64,000 nucleotides of DNA, from contig NZ_JBLZUR010000002.1 of NCBI RefSeq assembly GCF_048565625.1, positions 2,852,001 through 2,916,000 on the forward strand, given 5' to 3'. Made by a program: the position numbers and the translations under genes. This stretch comes from JBLZUR01 sp048565625. Its GTDB lineage: Bacteria > Pseudomonadota > Alphaproteobacteria > Sphingomonadales > Sphingomonadaceae. Below, piece after piece: positions 10,401-17,660 of the stretch; position 1 is the first letter of the stretch, and the number at the start of each line of letters is the position of its first letter. The notes under the pieces are model-generated. The model saw only the letters and a list, made by a program, of their open reading frames with translations, searched no databases and was not told the origin of the DNA.

Positions 10401-11062
10401 CCATTGGCGCGATCGTCGGCGTGCAGCCGTTCGGCGGGCGCGGCCTTTCGGGAACCGGGCCGAAGGCGGGCGGCCCGCTCTATCTCGGCCGGCTGGTCGA
10501 TGTCGCGCCGGTCTTCGCGGAGCGGGCGGGGCATCTCGATACGCCGCTCCACGACTTCATCGCCTGGCTGGATGCGTCCGGAGAGGCGAAGGCGGCGGAT
10601 GTCGCGCGGCGTTACTGCGACGCCTCGGCGCTGGGTGCCGGGCTGACGCTGCCGGGCCCCGTCGGCGAGATCAACCTCTACACCCTCCATCCGCGCGGCC
10701 GCGTGCTGATGCGCCCGGCGACGCGCGAAGGGCTGTTCGAACAGATTGCCGCCGTACTCGCCACCGGCAATCGCGGCACGGTCGAAGGGATGGCCCTCCC
10801 CGCCGGCCTCCCCGCCAGCGTCGCCGCAGCACTCGCCGCGACCAGCGAACCCTATGCGGCGGCCTTGGTCGAAGGCGGCGAGAAGCGCATCGCGGCGATG
10901 GCGGAAACCGTCGCGACGATGCCCGGCCCGATCGTACCCGTCCACGCCGCTGCCCCCGGCCAGCCCCTCGCCTACCAGCTCGACTGGTTGCTGGAGGAGG
11001 TCTCGACCTCGATCAACACGACGGCGGCGGGAGGCAATGCCAGCCTGATGATGATCGGGTAG
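7463..11062 (+). CDS. putA: Bifunctional proline dehydrogenase / P5C dehydrogenase PutA
   Basis: Oxidises proline to glutamate in two steps, passing electrons to FAD/quinone and then NAD+. From the ATG at 7463 (MTRAPFADF) the product is 1199 residues; the open frame extends 33 codons upstream from a TTG, but that leader is not PutA-like. An FAD-binding proline dehydrogenase barrel occupies about residues 140-460, including GISIKLSALHPRY and RLVKGAYWD. The aldehyde dehydrogenase domain covers about 530-1000, with catalytic Glu790 in AETGGQN and Cys824 in SAGQRCS. A C-terminal domain of about 150 residues follows. There is no N-terminal ribbon-helix-helix domain, so this PutA should not repress its own gene. 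Confidence 0.95.
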   Translation: MTRAPFADFAPSIRPQSPLRQAITAAYRRDEAECLQPLLDQASLPENIRMAAQATARTLVTALRAKHRGSGVEGLVHEYSLSSQEGVALMCLAEALLRIPDDETRDALIRDKIAEGDWRAHVGGGRSLFVNAASWGLVVTGKLVGSVDDRGLGAALTRLIARAGEPVIRRGVDLAMRMMGEQFVTGETIGEALRRAREMEAKGFSYSYDMLGEAATTAKDAERYYADYENAIRAIGKAAAGRGPIAGPGISIKLSALHPRYVRAQADRVMGELLPRVKALAVLARSFNIGFNIDAEEADRLELSLDLLESLAVDSDLAGWNGLGFVVQAYGKRCPYVIDWIVDLARRAGRRIMVRLVKGAYWDAEIKRAQVDGLAGFPVYTRKIHTDVAYLACARKLLAAPEAVFPQFATHNAQTLATIYEMAGDDFAPGAYEFQCLHGMGEPLYEEVVGPDKLDRPCRIYAPVGTHETLLAYLVRRLLENGANSSFVNRIADPAVPLDELVVDPVEAVRAMPHPGRQNDLIALPADLYPNRRNSAGIDLSDESALAALGEALAESTRTEWTARPTSGGTERPVANPADHRDIVGRVFELGPDDAAALVARAAASTWGETPVAERAAILDRAADAMQARMPILLGLIVREAGKSLPNAISEVREAIDFLRYYAAQARETFGPAQVPLGPVVCISPWNFPLAIFTGQVAAALVAGNPVLAKPAEETPLIAAESVRLLHEAGVPADALQFTPGDGKLGAALVAQPQVAAVMFTGSTEVARLIQRQLSERLSPSGKPIPFIAETGGQNAMIVDSSALAEQVVADVIASAFDSAGQRCSALRILCLQDDIADRTLSMLKGALKELSIGRTDRLAVDIGPVITAEAQKNLEQHVAHMAGLGRKVERQALSEETAHGTFVAPTIIELDSIADLEREVFGPVLHVIRYRRDRLDALIANINATGYGLTFGLHTRLDETVAHVTARVKAGNLYVNRNTIGAIVGVQPFGGRGLSGTGPKAGGPLYLGRLVDVAPVFAERAGHLDTPLHDFIAWLDASGEAKAADVARRYCDASALGAGLTLPGPVGEINLYTLHPRGRVLMRPATREGLFEQIAAVLATGNRGTVEGMALPAGLPASVAAALAATSEPYAAALVEGGEKRIAAMAETVATMPGPIVPVHAAAPGQPLAYQLDWLLEEVSTSINTTAAGGNASLMMIG

Positions 11063-11070
11063 AGGCGGGC

Positions 11071-11409
11071 CTAGCTCGCCGGATCGTACATGAAGGCCCG
11101 GACCTCCTGTGCGCACCGGCAAGCGGCGGCGATCTTGGCTGCCCAGCGGACGGCATCCTCGCGCGTCGGCAGTTCCAGCACCGCAAACCCGCCGGTCAGT
11201 CGGCTCCCCGGATAGGTTTCGGCAGCCACCGCCCCATCCCCGGAAACCATCACCGGGTCCAGTTGCTCATCGATCCCGCCGGCGAACACGTAGACCCCGG
11301 TCGCCTTCGCCTCCTCGATCACGGCACCGGACTCGACACCGGCAAGCGCCAGTTCTTCGTCGGAGAGCACCATCGCCGCGCTGGGGAGGGAGATCAGGTA
11401 CTTGGTCAT
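11071..11409 (-). CDS. YciI-like (YCII-related) domain protein
   Basis: A 112-residue protein that begins MTKYLISLPSAAM and has the small alpha/beta ferredoxin-like pattern of YCII-related proteins, including an FAGGIDE stretch and a closing FAVLELPTREDAVRWAAKIA segment. Members are often linked to sigma factors or are stand-alone enzymes of unknown substrate; no sigma factor is adjacent here. It sits convergent to putA with an 8-base gap and downstream of tRNA-Ser on the same strand. Confidence 0.7.
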   Translation of the reverse strand: MTKYLISLPSAAMVLSDEELALAGVESGAVIEEAKATGVYVFAGGIDEQLDPVMVSGDGAVAAETYPGSRLTGGFAVLELPTREDAVRWAAKIAAACRCAQEVRAFMYDPAS

Positions 11410-11431
11410 ACCGGCGTCTCTGCTGCGGTCT

Positions 11432-11522
11432 TGGCGGAGCGGGTGGGATTCGAACCCACGAGGAGCTTTGGACCCCTACACACTTTCCAGGCGTGCGCCT
11501 TCGACCACTCGGCCACCGCTCC
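11432..11522 (-). tRNA. tRNA-Ser (anticodon GGA)
   Basis: Read on the minus strand, the gene begins GGAGCGGTGGCCGAGTGGTC and ends with a matching CCGCTCC acceptor strand, a G discriminator and an encoded CCA (11432-11434). The anticodon loop contains CTGGAAA, giving GGA. The T arm GGTTCGA-type sequence appears on the plus strand as GGGATTCGAACCC. A long variable arm (about 11460-11480) is the serine hallmark. Confidence 0.95.
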
Positions 11523-11572
11523 GTCCGCGGGAAGGCGTGCGCTTATCCCGCTGCCGCTCCCTGCGCAACCCG

Positions 11573-12064
11573 TCAGGCGGGTTTGAACGTCATGGCCGCA
11601 CCGTTCATGCAGTAGCGCAGGCTCGTGGGCTTCGGCCCGTCCTCGAAGACATGGCCGAGATGGCCGCCGCAGCGCGCGCAAAGCACCTCGACCCGTTCCA
11701 TCATCAGCGACCGGTCGCGCCGCTCGCCGACGGCGCCGGGCATCGGCTTCCAGAAGCTCGGCCAGCCCGTGCCGCTGTCGAACTTGATGGTGGAGAGGAA
11801 CAGCGGCTGGCCGCAGCCGGCGCAAGCGAAGGTGCCGCGCCGGTGCTCGGCATTGAGCGGGCTGGAAAAAGGCCGCTCGGCGGCTGCCCGGCGCAGCACC
11901 GCATAGGCCGAGGGGCTGAGTCGCTGACGCCATTCGGCGTCGCTCAGCACGACGGGGAAGGTGGCGGGCTTGGCTCGGGTGAGGGCGGGCGCGAGCAGGG
12001 CCAGCCCGACGACCGCGCCGCCACCAACCAGGCTCCGGCGGCTGAAGGCCGGAGCGCGGATCAC
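11573..12064 (-). CDS. msrB: Peptide-methionine (R)-S-oxide reductase, exported
   Basis: Reduces methionine-R-sulfoxide in oxidised proteins. The 163-residue product has a twin-arginine leader (FSRRSLVGGGAVVG, residues 7-20) and so is predicted to be exported folded by Tat. Two CxxC pairs (Cys81/Cys84 and Cys129/Cys132) bind structural zinc, and the catalytic Cys152 lies in RYCMNGAAM, a slight variant of the usual RYCxNSAS. GTGWPSF and GHLGHVFEDGP are the classic substrate-site motifs. Translation starts at a GTG at 12064 that overlaps the stop codon of the upstream lipoprotein gene (GTGA), suggesting coupling of the two. Confidence 0.93.
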   Translation of the reverse strand: MIRAPAFSRRSLVGGGAVVGLALLAPALTRAKPATFPVVLSDAEWRQRLSPSAYAVLRRAAAERPFSSPLNAEHRRGTFACAGCGQPLFLSTIKFDSGTGWPSFWKPMPGAVGERRDRSLMMERVEVLCARCGGHLGHVFEDGPKPTSLRYCMNGAAMTFKPA

Positions 12065-12771
12065 GGCTCCGCCTGCCTGCGCCCGCCGAGACGCGGAGCG
12101 GTCTCGCGGCGGGGTTGCGCGGGGGCTGCCCGGGGCGCGCGATCCGGGCGCGACGGGCGGACGGCGTCACCGGACGGGCCTGGTGACGGACGGCCGATGC
12201 CGCCGTTCGGGCCGGGTGCGCCCGGCGGCGGCCGATTACCGCGATCAGGTCGGCCGACACTGCCATCCTGCGACGGCCGCCCGCCATGGTGATCGGGCCG
12301 GCCGGGACGGTCGGGACGGCCCTCGCCAGGGCGATCGGGGCGTCCCCCGCCCGGACGGTCGGGCCGGCCTGCACCGGGACGATCGCCGCCCGGACGGTCC
12401 GGACGATCTGGACGACCCACATGATCCGGACGGCCCGGCCGATCGGGGCGACCGCCGTGATGACCATGCCAGTGATCGCGGTCACGATCGCGCATCCGGT
12501 GCCGCCGCCCGCCGCGATCGTAGATCCAGACGCCGCTGCCCGGATAGTAGAAGCCGTCGTACCAGCCATAGCCGGGCCCATAGGCATAGCCGGGGCCATA
12601 GCCGCCGTCATAATACGGATCGCTATAATACGGATCGGCGGGCGCGGCCGCATATCCGCCGCCGCCATAGGTCACGTCATCGTAGACGCAGCCGCCGAGC
12701 ATGGCGGCAAGCGTGGCCAGCAGCGCTGCCTTGCCGCCCATCGACATCCTGCCGCCGGTGGAAATCCGCAT
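12061..12771 (-). CDS. Putative lipoprotein with RPDRPG-type repeats
   Basis: A 236-residue protein of unknown function. The N-terminus has a lipoprotein signal with lipobox LGGC (lipidated Cys near residue 28). A Gly/Tyr-rich stretch follows (GGYGPGYAYGPGYGWYDG), then a short segment with GSGVWIYDRGGRRHRMRDR, which resembles small RcnB-like/GW-type cell-envelope proteins. The rest is low complexity built from GRPDRPG-like heptads. The ATG at 12771 has AAGGA six bases upstream. The stop overlaps the msrB start, so the pair is probably one operon. Other long frames across this region are by-products of the biased composition. Confidence 0.65.
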   Translation of the reverse strand: MRISTGGRMSMGGKAALLATLAAMLGGCVYDDVTYGGGGYAAAPADPYYSDPYYDGGYGPGYAYGPGYGWYDGFYYPGSGVWIYDRGGRRHRMRDRDRDHWHGHHGGRPDRPGRPDHVGRPDRPDRPGGDRPGAGRPDRPGGGRPDRPGEGRPDRPGRPDHHGGRPSQDGSVGRPDRGNRPPPGAPGPNGGIGRPSPGPSGDAVRPSRPDRAPRAAPAQPRRETAPRLGGRRQAEP

Positions 12772-12791
12772 CCTCGATCCTTCCGCTTATC

Positions 12792-12813
12792 TTGCGCTAA
12801 GTAATTGGCGCAA
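12792..12813. promoter_or_regulatory. Inverted repeat TTGCGC-n10-GCGCAA upstream of lipoprotein/msrB
   Basis: TTGCGC at 12792-12797 and GCGCAA at 12808-12813 form a perfect six-base dyad 20 bases upstream of the lipoprotein start, in an AT-richer patch. It could be an operator or promoter-linked hairpin for the lipoprotein-msrB unit. No regulator is adjacent, so this is a weak call. Confidence 0.3.
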
Positions 12814-12916
12814 AACGGTTGAACCGGCCCTGAACCGGGACGGGTCAAGCGGATGGAAGCGTTCGTCGGGGCGGCTGGTTCCGCCAATCGGGCGTGGCCG
12901 AACCGGTATCGGCGCG

Positions 12917-12942
12917 TCCCGCGGGGACACAGCCCCGCGGGA
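12917..12942 (-). terminator. GC-rich hairpin after the SWIB gene
   Basis: TCCCGCGGGG (12917-12926) pairs perfectly with CCCCGCGGGA (12933-12942) around a six-base loop, 15 bases beyond the SWIB stop codon. There is no T-tract on the minus strand after the stem, so it is not a canonical intrinsic terminator; it may be a 3'-end stabilising hairpin or a Rho-assisted stop. Confidence 0.4.
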
Positions 12943-12957
12943 TCGGCACGAAAAAGC

Positions 12958-13215
12958 TTACTTCAGGTGGCCGGAGAAGTGCTTGTTCATCTCGAACATC
13001 GTCACCTTCTTGGTGCCGAAAACCTTCTCGAGCTTGTCGTCGGCGAGTATCTCGCGCTTGTTCTCGGGGTTCTGGAGGTTGTTCTTCTTGATGTATTCCC
13101 AGACCTTGCTGACCACGTCGGCGCGGGTCAGCGGGTCCTTGCCCACGATCGCGGCCAGCTCTGCGGACGGGGTCTGGACCTTGCTGAGGCCGCCGGACAC
13201 TTTCTTCTTGAGCAT
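12958..13215 (-). CDS. SWIB/MDM2 domain protein
   Basis: An 85-residue protein consisting almost entirely of one SWIB domain, starting MLKKKVSGGLSKVQ and containing ADVVSKVWEYIKKNNLQNP followed by DDKLEKVFG. Stand-alone SWIB proteins occur in several bacterial groups, including chlamydiae and some alphaproteobacteria; a DNA- or topoisomerase-related role has been suggested elsewhere, but the role here is unknown. The gene appears monocistronic, has a good GGAGGGAC-like ribosome site upstream, and is followed by a strong hairpin. Confidence 0.88.
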   Translation of the reverse strand: MLKKKVSGGLSKVQTPSAELAAIVGKDPLTRADVVSKVWEYIKKNNLQNPENKREILADDKLEKVFGTKKVTMFEMNKHFSGHLK

Positions 13216-13685
13216 AGTCCCTCCTGATAGAGAATCGCATGTGACGCCGATTGGCGCGGCCCGTCAACCGGACTTGGCCCCCGTTGCACCGGAGAGCGCG
13301 CGGCGGCAAGGCGGCGGTGGCTTTTTGTCCTCAGGGACACGACGAAATCATGGAAACGGCACGCCGGGGCATACGGCAGCCTGCAACTGTGGCATGATCG
13401 ACGCGTTATCACTCCCTAACAGGCGGGAAGTCGAAGATCGTGCCGCATCAGAGATCGTCCCCTAACCCAAACCGCAGCCCCACCACCCCGATCATGGACC
13501 TTGGCGAATGCCTGCGCAGCACGTTCGGGCAAAGCACCGGAAGCTTCGACTCAGGGATAGCCGAGTTGCTGGGCAAGCTGTCTGTGATACCGGAATGTGG
13601 CGGGAACAACAGCCGGCATCGCTGAGTCTTCACGCACGGCGCTCGATCTTATAGACCCCAAAGCGCGCTATGCGGAAGGACGAGG
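13216..13685. other. 470-base intergenic region, no supported gene
   Basis: The only open frames are short, overlap on both strands and show no family features (one begins MDLGECLRSTFG at about 13493, plus strand). No paired repeat of families A-D is present. It probably contains the SWIB promoter (minus) and the dctA promoter and leader (plus), but I cannot place either with confidence. Confidence 0.4.
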
Positions 13686-15014
13686 GTGCAGCCAGCCGAT
13701 CTTGAGGCGGAACCCGTTCACCGGCGCGGCGGATCGGCGGGCCAGCTTTACGTCCAGGTCCTCGTCGCCATCGTGCTCGGTATCCTTGTCGGACATTTCT
13801 GGCCTGACACCGGGGTCGCGCTCAAGCCGCTCGGCGACGGCTTCATCAAGCTGGTCAAGATGGTCATCGCGCCCGTCATCTTCCTGACGGTGGTGACCGG
13901 CATCGCCGGCATGAACGAGCTCCGCACGGTAGGACGAGTCGCCACCAAGGCCTTCGCCTATTTCCTATTCTTCTCGACGCTGGCGCTGTTCGTCGGTCTG
14001 GCGGTCGGCAACCTCACCCAGCCGGGTGCCGGGCTGAACATCGATCCGGCGACGCTCGATGCCGGCAAGGTCGCGGATTACGCGACCAAGGCGCATGAGC
14101 AGACGATCACGGGATTCCTCCTGAATGTCATCCCGGAGACCATGCCCGCGGCGCTGACTGGGGGCGACATCCTGCAGGTCCTGTTCGTCGCCATCCTCAC
14201 CGGCATCGCCATGGCGCTGGTGGGGGAGCGGGCGAAGCCGCTGCTCAACATCCTCGAATCCGCCACGCATGTCGTCTTCCGTCTGGTCGCCATCCTGATG
14301 CGCGCGGCACCCTTGGGCGCGTTCGGGGCTATGGCGTTCACCGTCGGCCGCTACTCGATCGACGCGCTCGCCAACCTGGCGGAGCTGGTCGCCACCTTCT
14401 ACCTCACCTCCGCCTTGTTCGTGCTGGTGGTGCTCGGGCTGGTCGGGCGCTTTGCCGGCTTCTCGATCCTGAAGCTGATCCGCTACCTGAAGACCGAACT
14501 CCTCCTCGTCCTCGGCGCGTCCTCGTCGGAGGCGGCGCTCCCCAGCCTGATCGACAAGATGGAGAAGGCGGGCTGCCGCAAGTCGGTGGTCGGCCTCGTC
14601 GTGCCGACCGGCTATTCCTTCAATCTCGACGGCACCAACATCTACATGACGCTTGCCACCCTGTTCATCGCTCAGGCGACCGGCATCCACCTGAGCTTCG
14701 GGCAGCAGGCGCTCCTTCTCGGGGTGGCGATGCTCAGCTCGAAGGGTGCGGCCGGCGTCACCGGCGCCGGCTTCATCACCCTTGCCGCGACGCTCTCGGT
14801 CGTGCCCGCCGTGCCGGTCGCCGGCATGGCTCTTATCCTCGGCGTCGACCGGTTCATGAGCGAGTGCCGCAGCCTCACCAACTTCATCGGCAATGCCGTC
14901 GCGACCATCGTGGTATCACGCTGGGAAGGGGCGCTGGACCTAGACCGCCTGCACGCGACCCTTGACGGGAAGGCGCTTCCAAGCGAGGCGGACCCTGACT
15001 TCAAGGCGGCATGA
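13686..15014 (+). CDS. dctA: C4-dicarboxylate:cation symporter DctA
   Basis: Inner-membrane symporter that imports succinate, fumarate and malate (DAACS family), 442 residues. After a short polar N-terminus it has LYVQVLVAIVLGILVGHFWPDTG, the usual first helix. The substrate and cation region is intact: GASSSEAALP (re-entrant hairpin 1), then PTGYSFNLDGTNIYM and the SSKGAAGVTGAGF hairpin 2. The start is a GTG with GGAAGGA five bases upstream; no better ATG exists before helix 1. It lies 27 bases before maeB, so uptake of malate and its oxidation are probably co-expressed. Confidence 0.93.
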   Translation: MQPADLEAEPVHRRGGSAGQLYVQVLVAIVLGILVGHFWPDTGVALKPLGDGFIKLVKMVIAPVIFLTVVTGIAGMNELRTVGRVATKAFAYFLFFSTLALFVGLAVGNLTQPGAGLNIDPATLDAGKVADYATKAHEQTITGFLLNVIPETMPAALTGGDILQVLFVAILTGIAMALVGERAKPLLNILESATHVVFRLVAILMRAAPLGAFGAMAFTVGRYSIDALANLAELVATFYLTSALFVLVVLGLVGRFAGFSILKLIRYLKTELLLVLGASSSEAALPSLIDKMEKAGCRKSVVGLVVPTGYSFNLDGTNIYMTLATLFIAQATGIHLSFGQQALLLGVAMLSSKGAAGVTGAGFITLAATLSVVPAVPVAGMALILGVDRFMSECRSLTNFIGNAVATIVVSRWEGALDLDRLHATLDGKALPSEADPDFKAA

Positions 15015-15041
15015 TGCGCCGCCCCAAGCGGTAGAGAGTGT

Positions 15042-17309
15042 ATGGACGAAGATTTCCGCAAGGCAGCGCTGGATTACCACCGCCTCGCCCCCGCCGGTAA
15101 GCTGACGGTCGAGCCGACCAAGCGCATGGCGAACCAGCGCGACCTCGCGCTCGCCTATTCGCCGGGCGTGGCCGCCGCCTGCGAGGAGATCGCCGCCAAC
15201 CCGGACACCGCCCGCGAATATACCGCGCGCGGCAACCTCGTCGCCGTCATCTCGAACGGCACCGCCGTGCTCGGCCTCGGCAATATCGGCCCGCTCGCCG
15301 GCAAGCCGGTGATGGAGGGCAAGGCCGTCCTCTTCAAGAAGTTCGCCAATATCGACGTCTTCGACATCGAGGTGGCGGAGACCGATCCGAAGAAGTTCAT
15401 CGAGGTCGTCGCCGCGCTGGAGCCGACCTTCGGCGGCATCAACCTTGAGGACATCAAGGCCCCCGAATGCTTCGAGATCGAGGAGACGTTGAAGGCGCGG
15501 ATGAACATCCCCGTCTTCCACGACGATCAGCACGGGACCGCCATCGTCGCCTCGGCCGCGATCCTCAACGGCCTGCACCTGCAGGGCAAGAAGCTGGAGG
15601 ATGTACGCCTCGTCACCTCCGGCGCGGGTGCGTCGGCTTTGTCCTGCGTTCGCCTGCTGATCCACCTCGGCCTCAATCCCGAGAACGTGATCCTCACCGA
15701 TTCAAAGGGCGTCGTGCATAGCGAGCGGGAGAACCTCGCTCCCATCCTCCAGCCCTATGCCCGCACCACCAACGCCCGCACCCTCGCGGATGCGCTGCCG
15801 GGCGCGGACATCTTCCTCGGCCTGTCCGCGCCGCGCGTGTTCAACCCCGACTGGCTGCCCCTCCTCGCGGAGAAGCCGCTCGTGCTGGCGCTCGCCAATC
15901 CCGAGCCGGAGATCCTGCCGGAGCTGATCATCGCCGGCCGACCGGACGCGATCTACGCCACCGGCCGTTCGGATTATCCGAACCAAGTCAACAACGTGCT
16001 CTGTTTCCCCTACATCTTCCGCGGCGCGCTCGATGTCGGGTCGACCGCGATCAACGAGGAGATGAAGGTCGCCGCCGTCCGGGCGATCGCCGGCCTCGCC
16101 CGTGTCGAGCCGGAGGAGACGGTCGCCAACGCCTATGGCGGCGCGAGCCTGATCTTCGGCCGGGACCACATCATCCCCAAGCCGTTCGACCCGCGCCTTG
16201 CGGTCGAAGTGCCGCTCGCCGTCGCCAAGGCGGCGATGGAGACGGGTGCCGCCTCGCGCCCGATTGACCTTGAGGAATATCGCATCAGCCTGCGCGCGCT
16301 GACTCGCCGGTCGGACCGCCTGATGACCCCGGTGTTCGAGACCGCCCGGCAGGGCAAGGCCCGCATCGCCTATGGCGAGGGCGCCGATCCCCGCGTGCTC
16401 CGCGCTGCGCAGGGTGCGGTGGACGAGCGGCTGGCGCGGCCCGTGCTGATCGGTGACTGGAACAACATCACCAACAAGATCGCCGAACTCGGCCTCCGCC
16501 TTCAGGCCGGGCGGGACATCGACGTCGTGGATCTCGCCTCGGACGATGCCCTGCGCGAGCGGCTGCTGACCGGGTTTGGCGAAGTCGCCGGGCCGCGCGG
16601 CATCAGCGACGAGGAGGCCGAGCGCCTGCTCCAGGATCAGCCGACGGTAGCCGCAGCCATGCTGTTGCGCCTCGGCGAGGTGGACGGCGCGCTATGCGGC
16701 GGCGTCGGGGACTGGGGCGCGCATGTGAAGCATATCATGCCGATCGTGCCGCGCCGCGCGGACGTCAGCCGCGCCTATGCCCTCTCGGCGATGATCGTCG
16801 ACAACCGCACGCTGTTCTTCTGCGACACTCATCTCAACCTCGATCCCTCCGCTCAGGAGATCGCGGAAATGACGCTGCTCGCCGCCGACGCTGTGCGCCA
16901 GTTCGGCATCACGCCGAAGGTCGCGATGCTCTCGCATTCCAACTTCGGTGCCTCGGAAGGCCCCAGCGCACGCAAGATGCGCGAGGCGCTGGCGCTGGTC
17001 CGCGCGGCGAACCCGGACTTCGTGATCGATGGCGAGATGCACGCCGATGCCGCGCTGATGGAGCCCCTGCGCGACCGGCTGACGACCGACAGCCCGCTCG
17101 AAGGCGCGGCCAACCTGATGGTGATGCCGAACCTCGACGCGGCGAACATCTCGATCACCCTGCTGGCCGGGGCCGCCAACGCGCTCGGCGTCGGCCCGCT
17201 GCTGATCGGCATGTCGAAGCCGATCCACATCCTGGTCGAAGCGGCGACCGCCCGCGCGATCATCAACATGACCGCCCTCGCGGCCGCAGAAGTCGCGCGG
17301 GCGCGGTAA
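15042..17309 (+). CDS. maeB: NADP-dependent malic enzyme with phosphotransacetylase-like domain
   Basis: Oxidative decarboxylation of malate to pyruvate, feeding gluconeogenesis and NADPH supply. The 755-residue product is the long MaeB form. The malic enzyme part (about 1-420) has AYSPGVAAACEEI, the NAD(P) site GAGASALSC, and the ANPEPEILPE motif. A C-terminal phosphotransacetylase-related domain (about 425-755) includes SHSNFGAS and GEMHADAALM and is usually regulatory rather than catalytic. It directly follows dctA. A large double repeat (B1, B2) separates it from the convergent cpoB. Confidence 0.94.
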   Translation: MDEDFRKAALDYHRLAPAGKLTVEPTKRMANQRDLALAYSPGVAAACEEIAANPDTAREYTARGNLVAVISNGTAVLGLGNIGPLAGKPVMEGKAVLFKKFANIDVFDIEVAETDPKKFIEVVAALEPTFGGINLEDIKAPECFEIEETLKARMNIPVFHDDQHGTAIVASAAILNGLHLQGKKLEDVRLVTSGAGASALSCVRLLIHLGLNPENVILTDSKGVVHSERENLAPILQPYARTTNARTLADALPGADIFLGLSAPRVFNPDWLPLLAEKPLVLALANPEPEILPELIIAGRPDAIYATGRSDYPNQVNNVLCFPYIFRGALDVGSTAINEEMKVAAVRAIAGLARVEPEETVANAYGGASLIFGRDHIIPKPFDPRLAVEVPLAVAKAAMETGAASRPIDLEEYRISLRALTRRSDRLMTPVFETARQGKARIAYGEGADPRVLRAAQGAVDERLARPVLIGDWNNITNKIAELGLRLQAGRDIDVVDLASDDALRERLLTGFGEVAGPRGISDEEAERLLQDQPTVAAAMLLRLGEVDGALCGGVGDWGAHVKHIMPIVPRRADVSRAYALSAMIVDNRTLFFCDTHLNLDPSAQEIAEMTLLAADAVRQFGITPKVAMLSHSNFGASEGPSARKMREALALVRAANPDFVIDGEMHADAALMEPLRDRLTTDSPLEGAANLMVMPNLDAANISITLLAGAANALGVGPLLIGMSKPIHILVEAATARAIINMTALAAAEVARAR

Positions 17310-17314
17310 CCTCA

Positions 17315-17505
17315 TCCTCCCCCGGAGGGGGAGGCGGACCGCCGCAGGCGGTGGAGGGGTAGTCGCCACAAGCGGGGCGGGTCGATCTCGTGGCTGCGCT
17401 CTCAGCAAGCTTCGAGATCTGCCGCATAACCACGGCGAATCGCAGCGGCGACTACCCTCCACCACCGCCAGTCGGCGGCGGTCCCCCTCCTCTTCCGGGG
17501 GAGTA
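17315..17505. repeat. Palindromic repeat family B, copy 1
   Basis: The left end (from 17315) reads TCCTCCCCCGGAGGGGGAGG and then a GCCGCAGGCGG hairpin and TGGAGGGG. The right end (about 17452-17505) carries the reverse complement order, CCCTCCACC, GGCGGCGG, CCCCCTCC and TTCCGGGGGAG. Each end is itself a small palindrome and the two ends are inverted to each other around about 90 bases of unrelated DNA. It begins six bases after the maeB stop and may act as its 3' hairpin. Confidence 0.8.
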
Positions 17506-17527
17506 TTATCGCTTACTCGCGACAACC

Positions 17528-17653
17528 TCATCCTCCCCCGCAAGGGGGAGGTGGCGCCGTTAGGCGACGGAGGGGGAGGAAAGCGGCGCACTCTGAGCTC
17601 AAAGTGACGCCGCCACCCTCCCCCTCCGTCACCTCCCCCTGGCGGGGGAGGAT
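17528..17653. repeat. Palindromic repeat family B, copy 2
   Basis: The left end reads CCTCCCCCGCAAGGGGGAGG, then GGCGACGGAGGGGGAGG (17566-17579); the right end is CCTCCCCCTCCGTC (17618-17631) and CCTCCCCCTGGCGGGGGAGG. The element is almost identical in design to those at 22836-22973 and 53811-53947. It is next to copy 1, so two elements sit back to back between the convergent maeB and cpoB. Confidence 0.85.
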
Positions 17654-17660
17654 TATAACC

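Noticed and set aside
11406..12668. Met/Ile/Ala- then Arg-rich 420-codon frame over the tRNA, msrB and lipoprotein
   Set aside because: It runs through tRNA-Ser and msrB in another frame and has no domain.
13440..13633. Short overlapping frames on both strands in the dctA upstream region
   Set aside because: About 60 codons each, no ribosome site or family features; more likely leader or untranslated sequence.
17315..17653. Repeat cluster as a CRISPR array
   Set aside because: Units are inverted palindromic pairs, not direct repeats with uniform spacers, and no cas genes are present.
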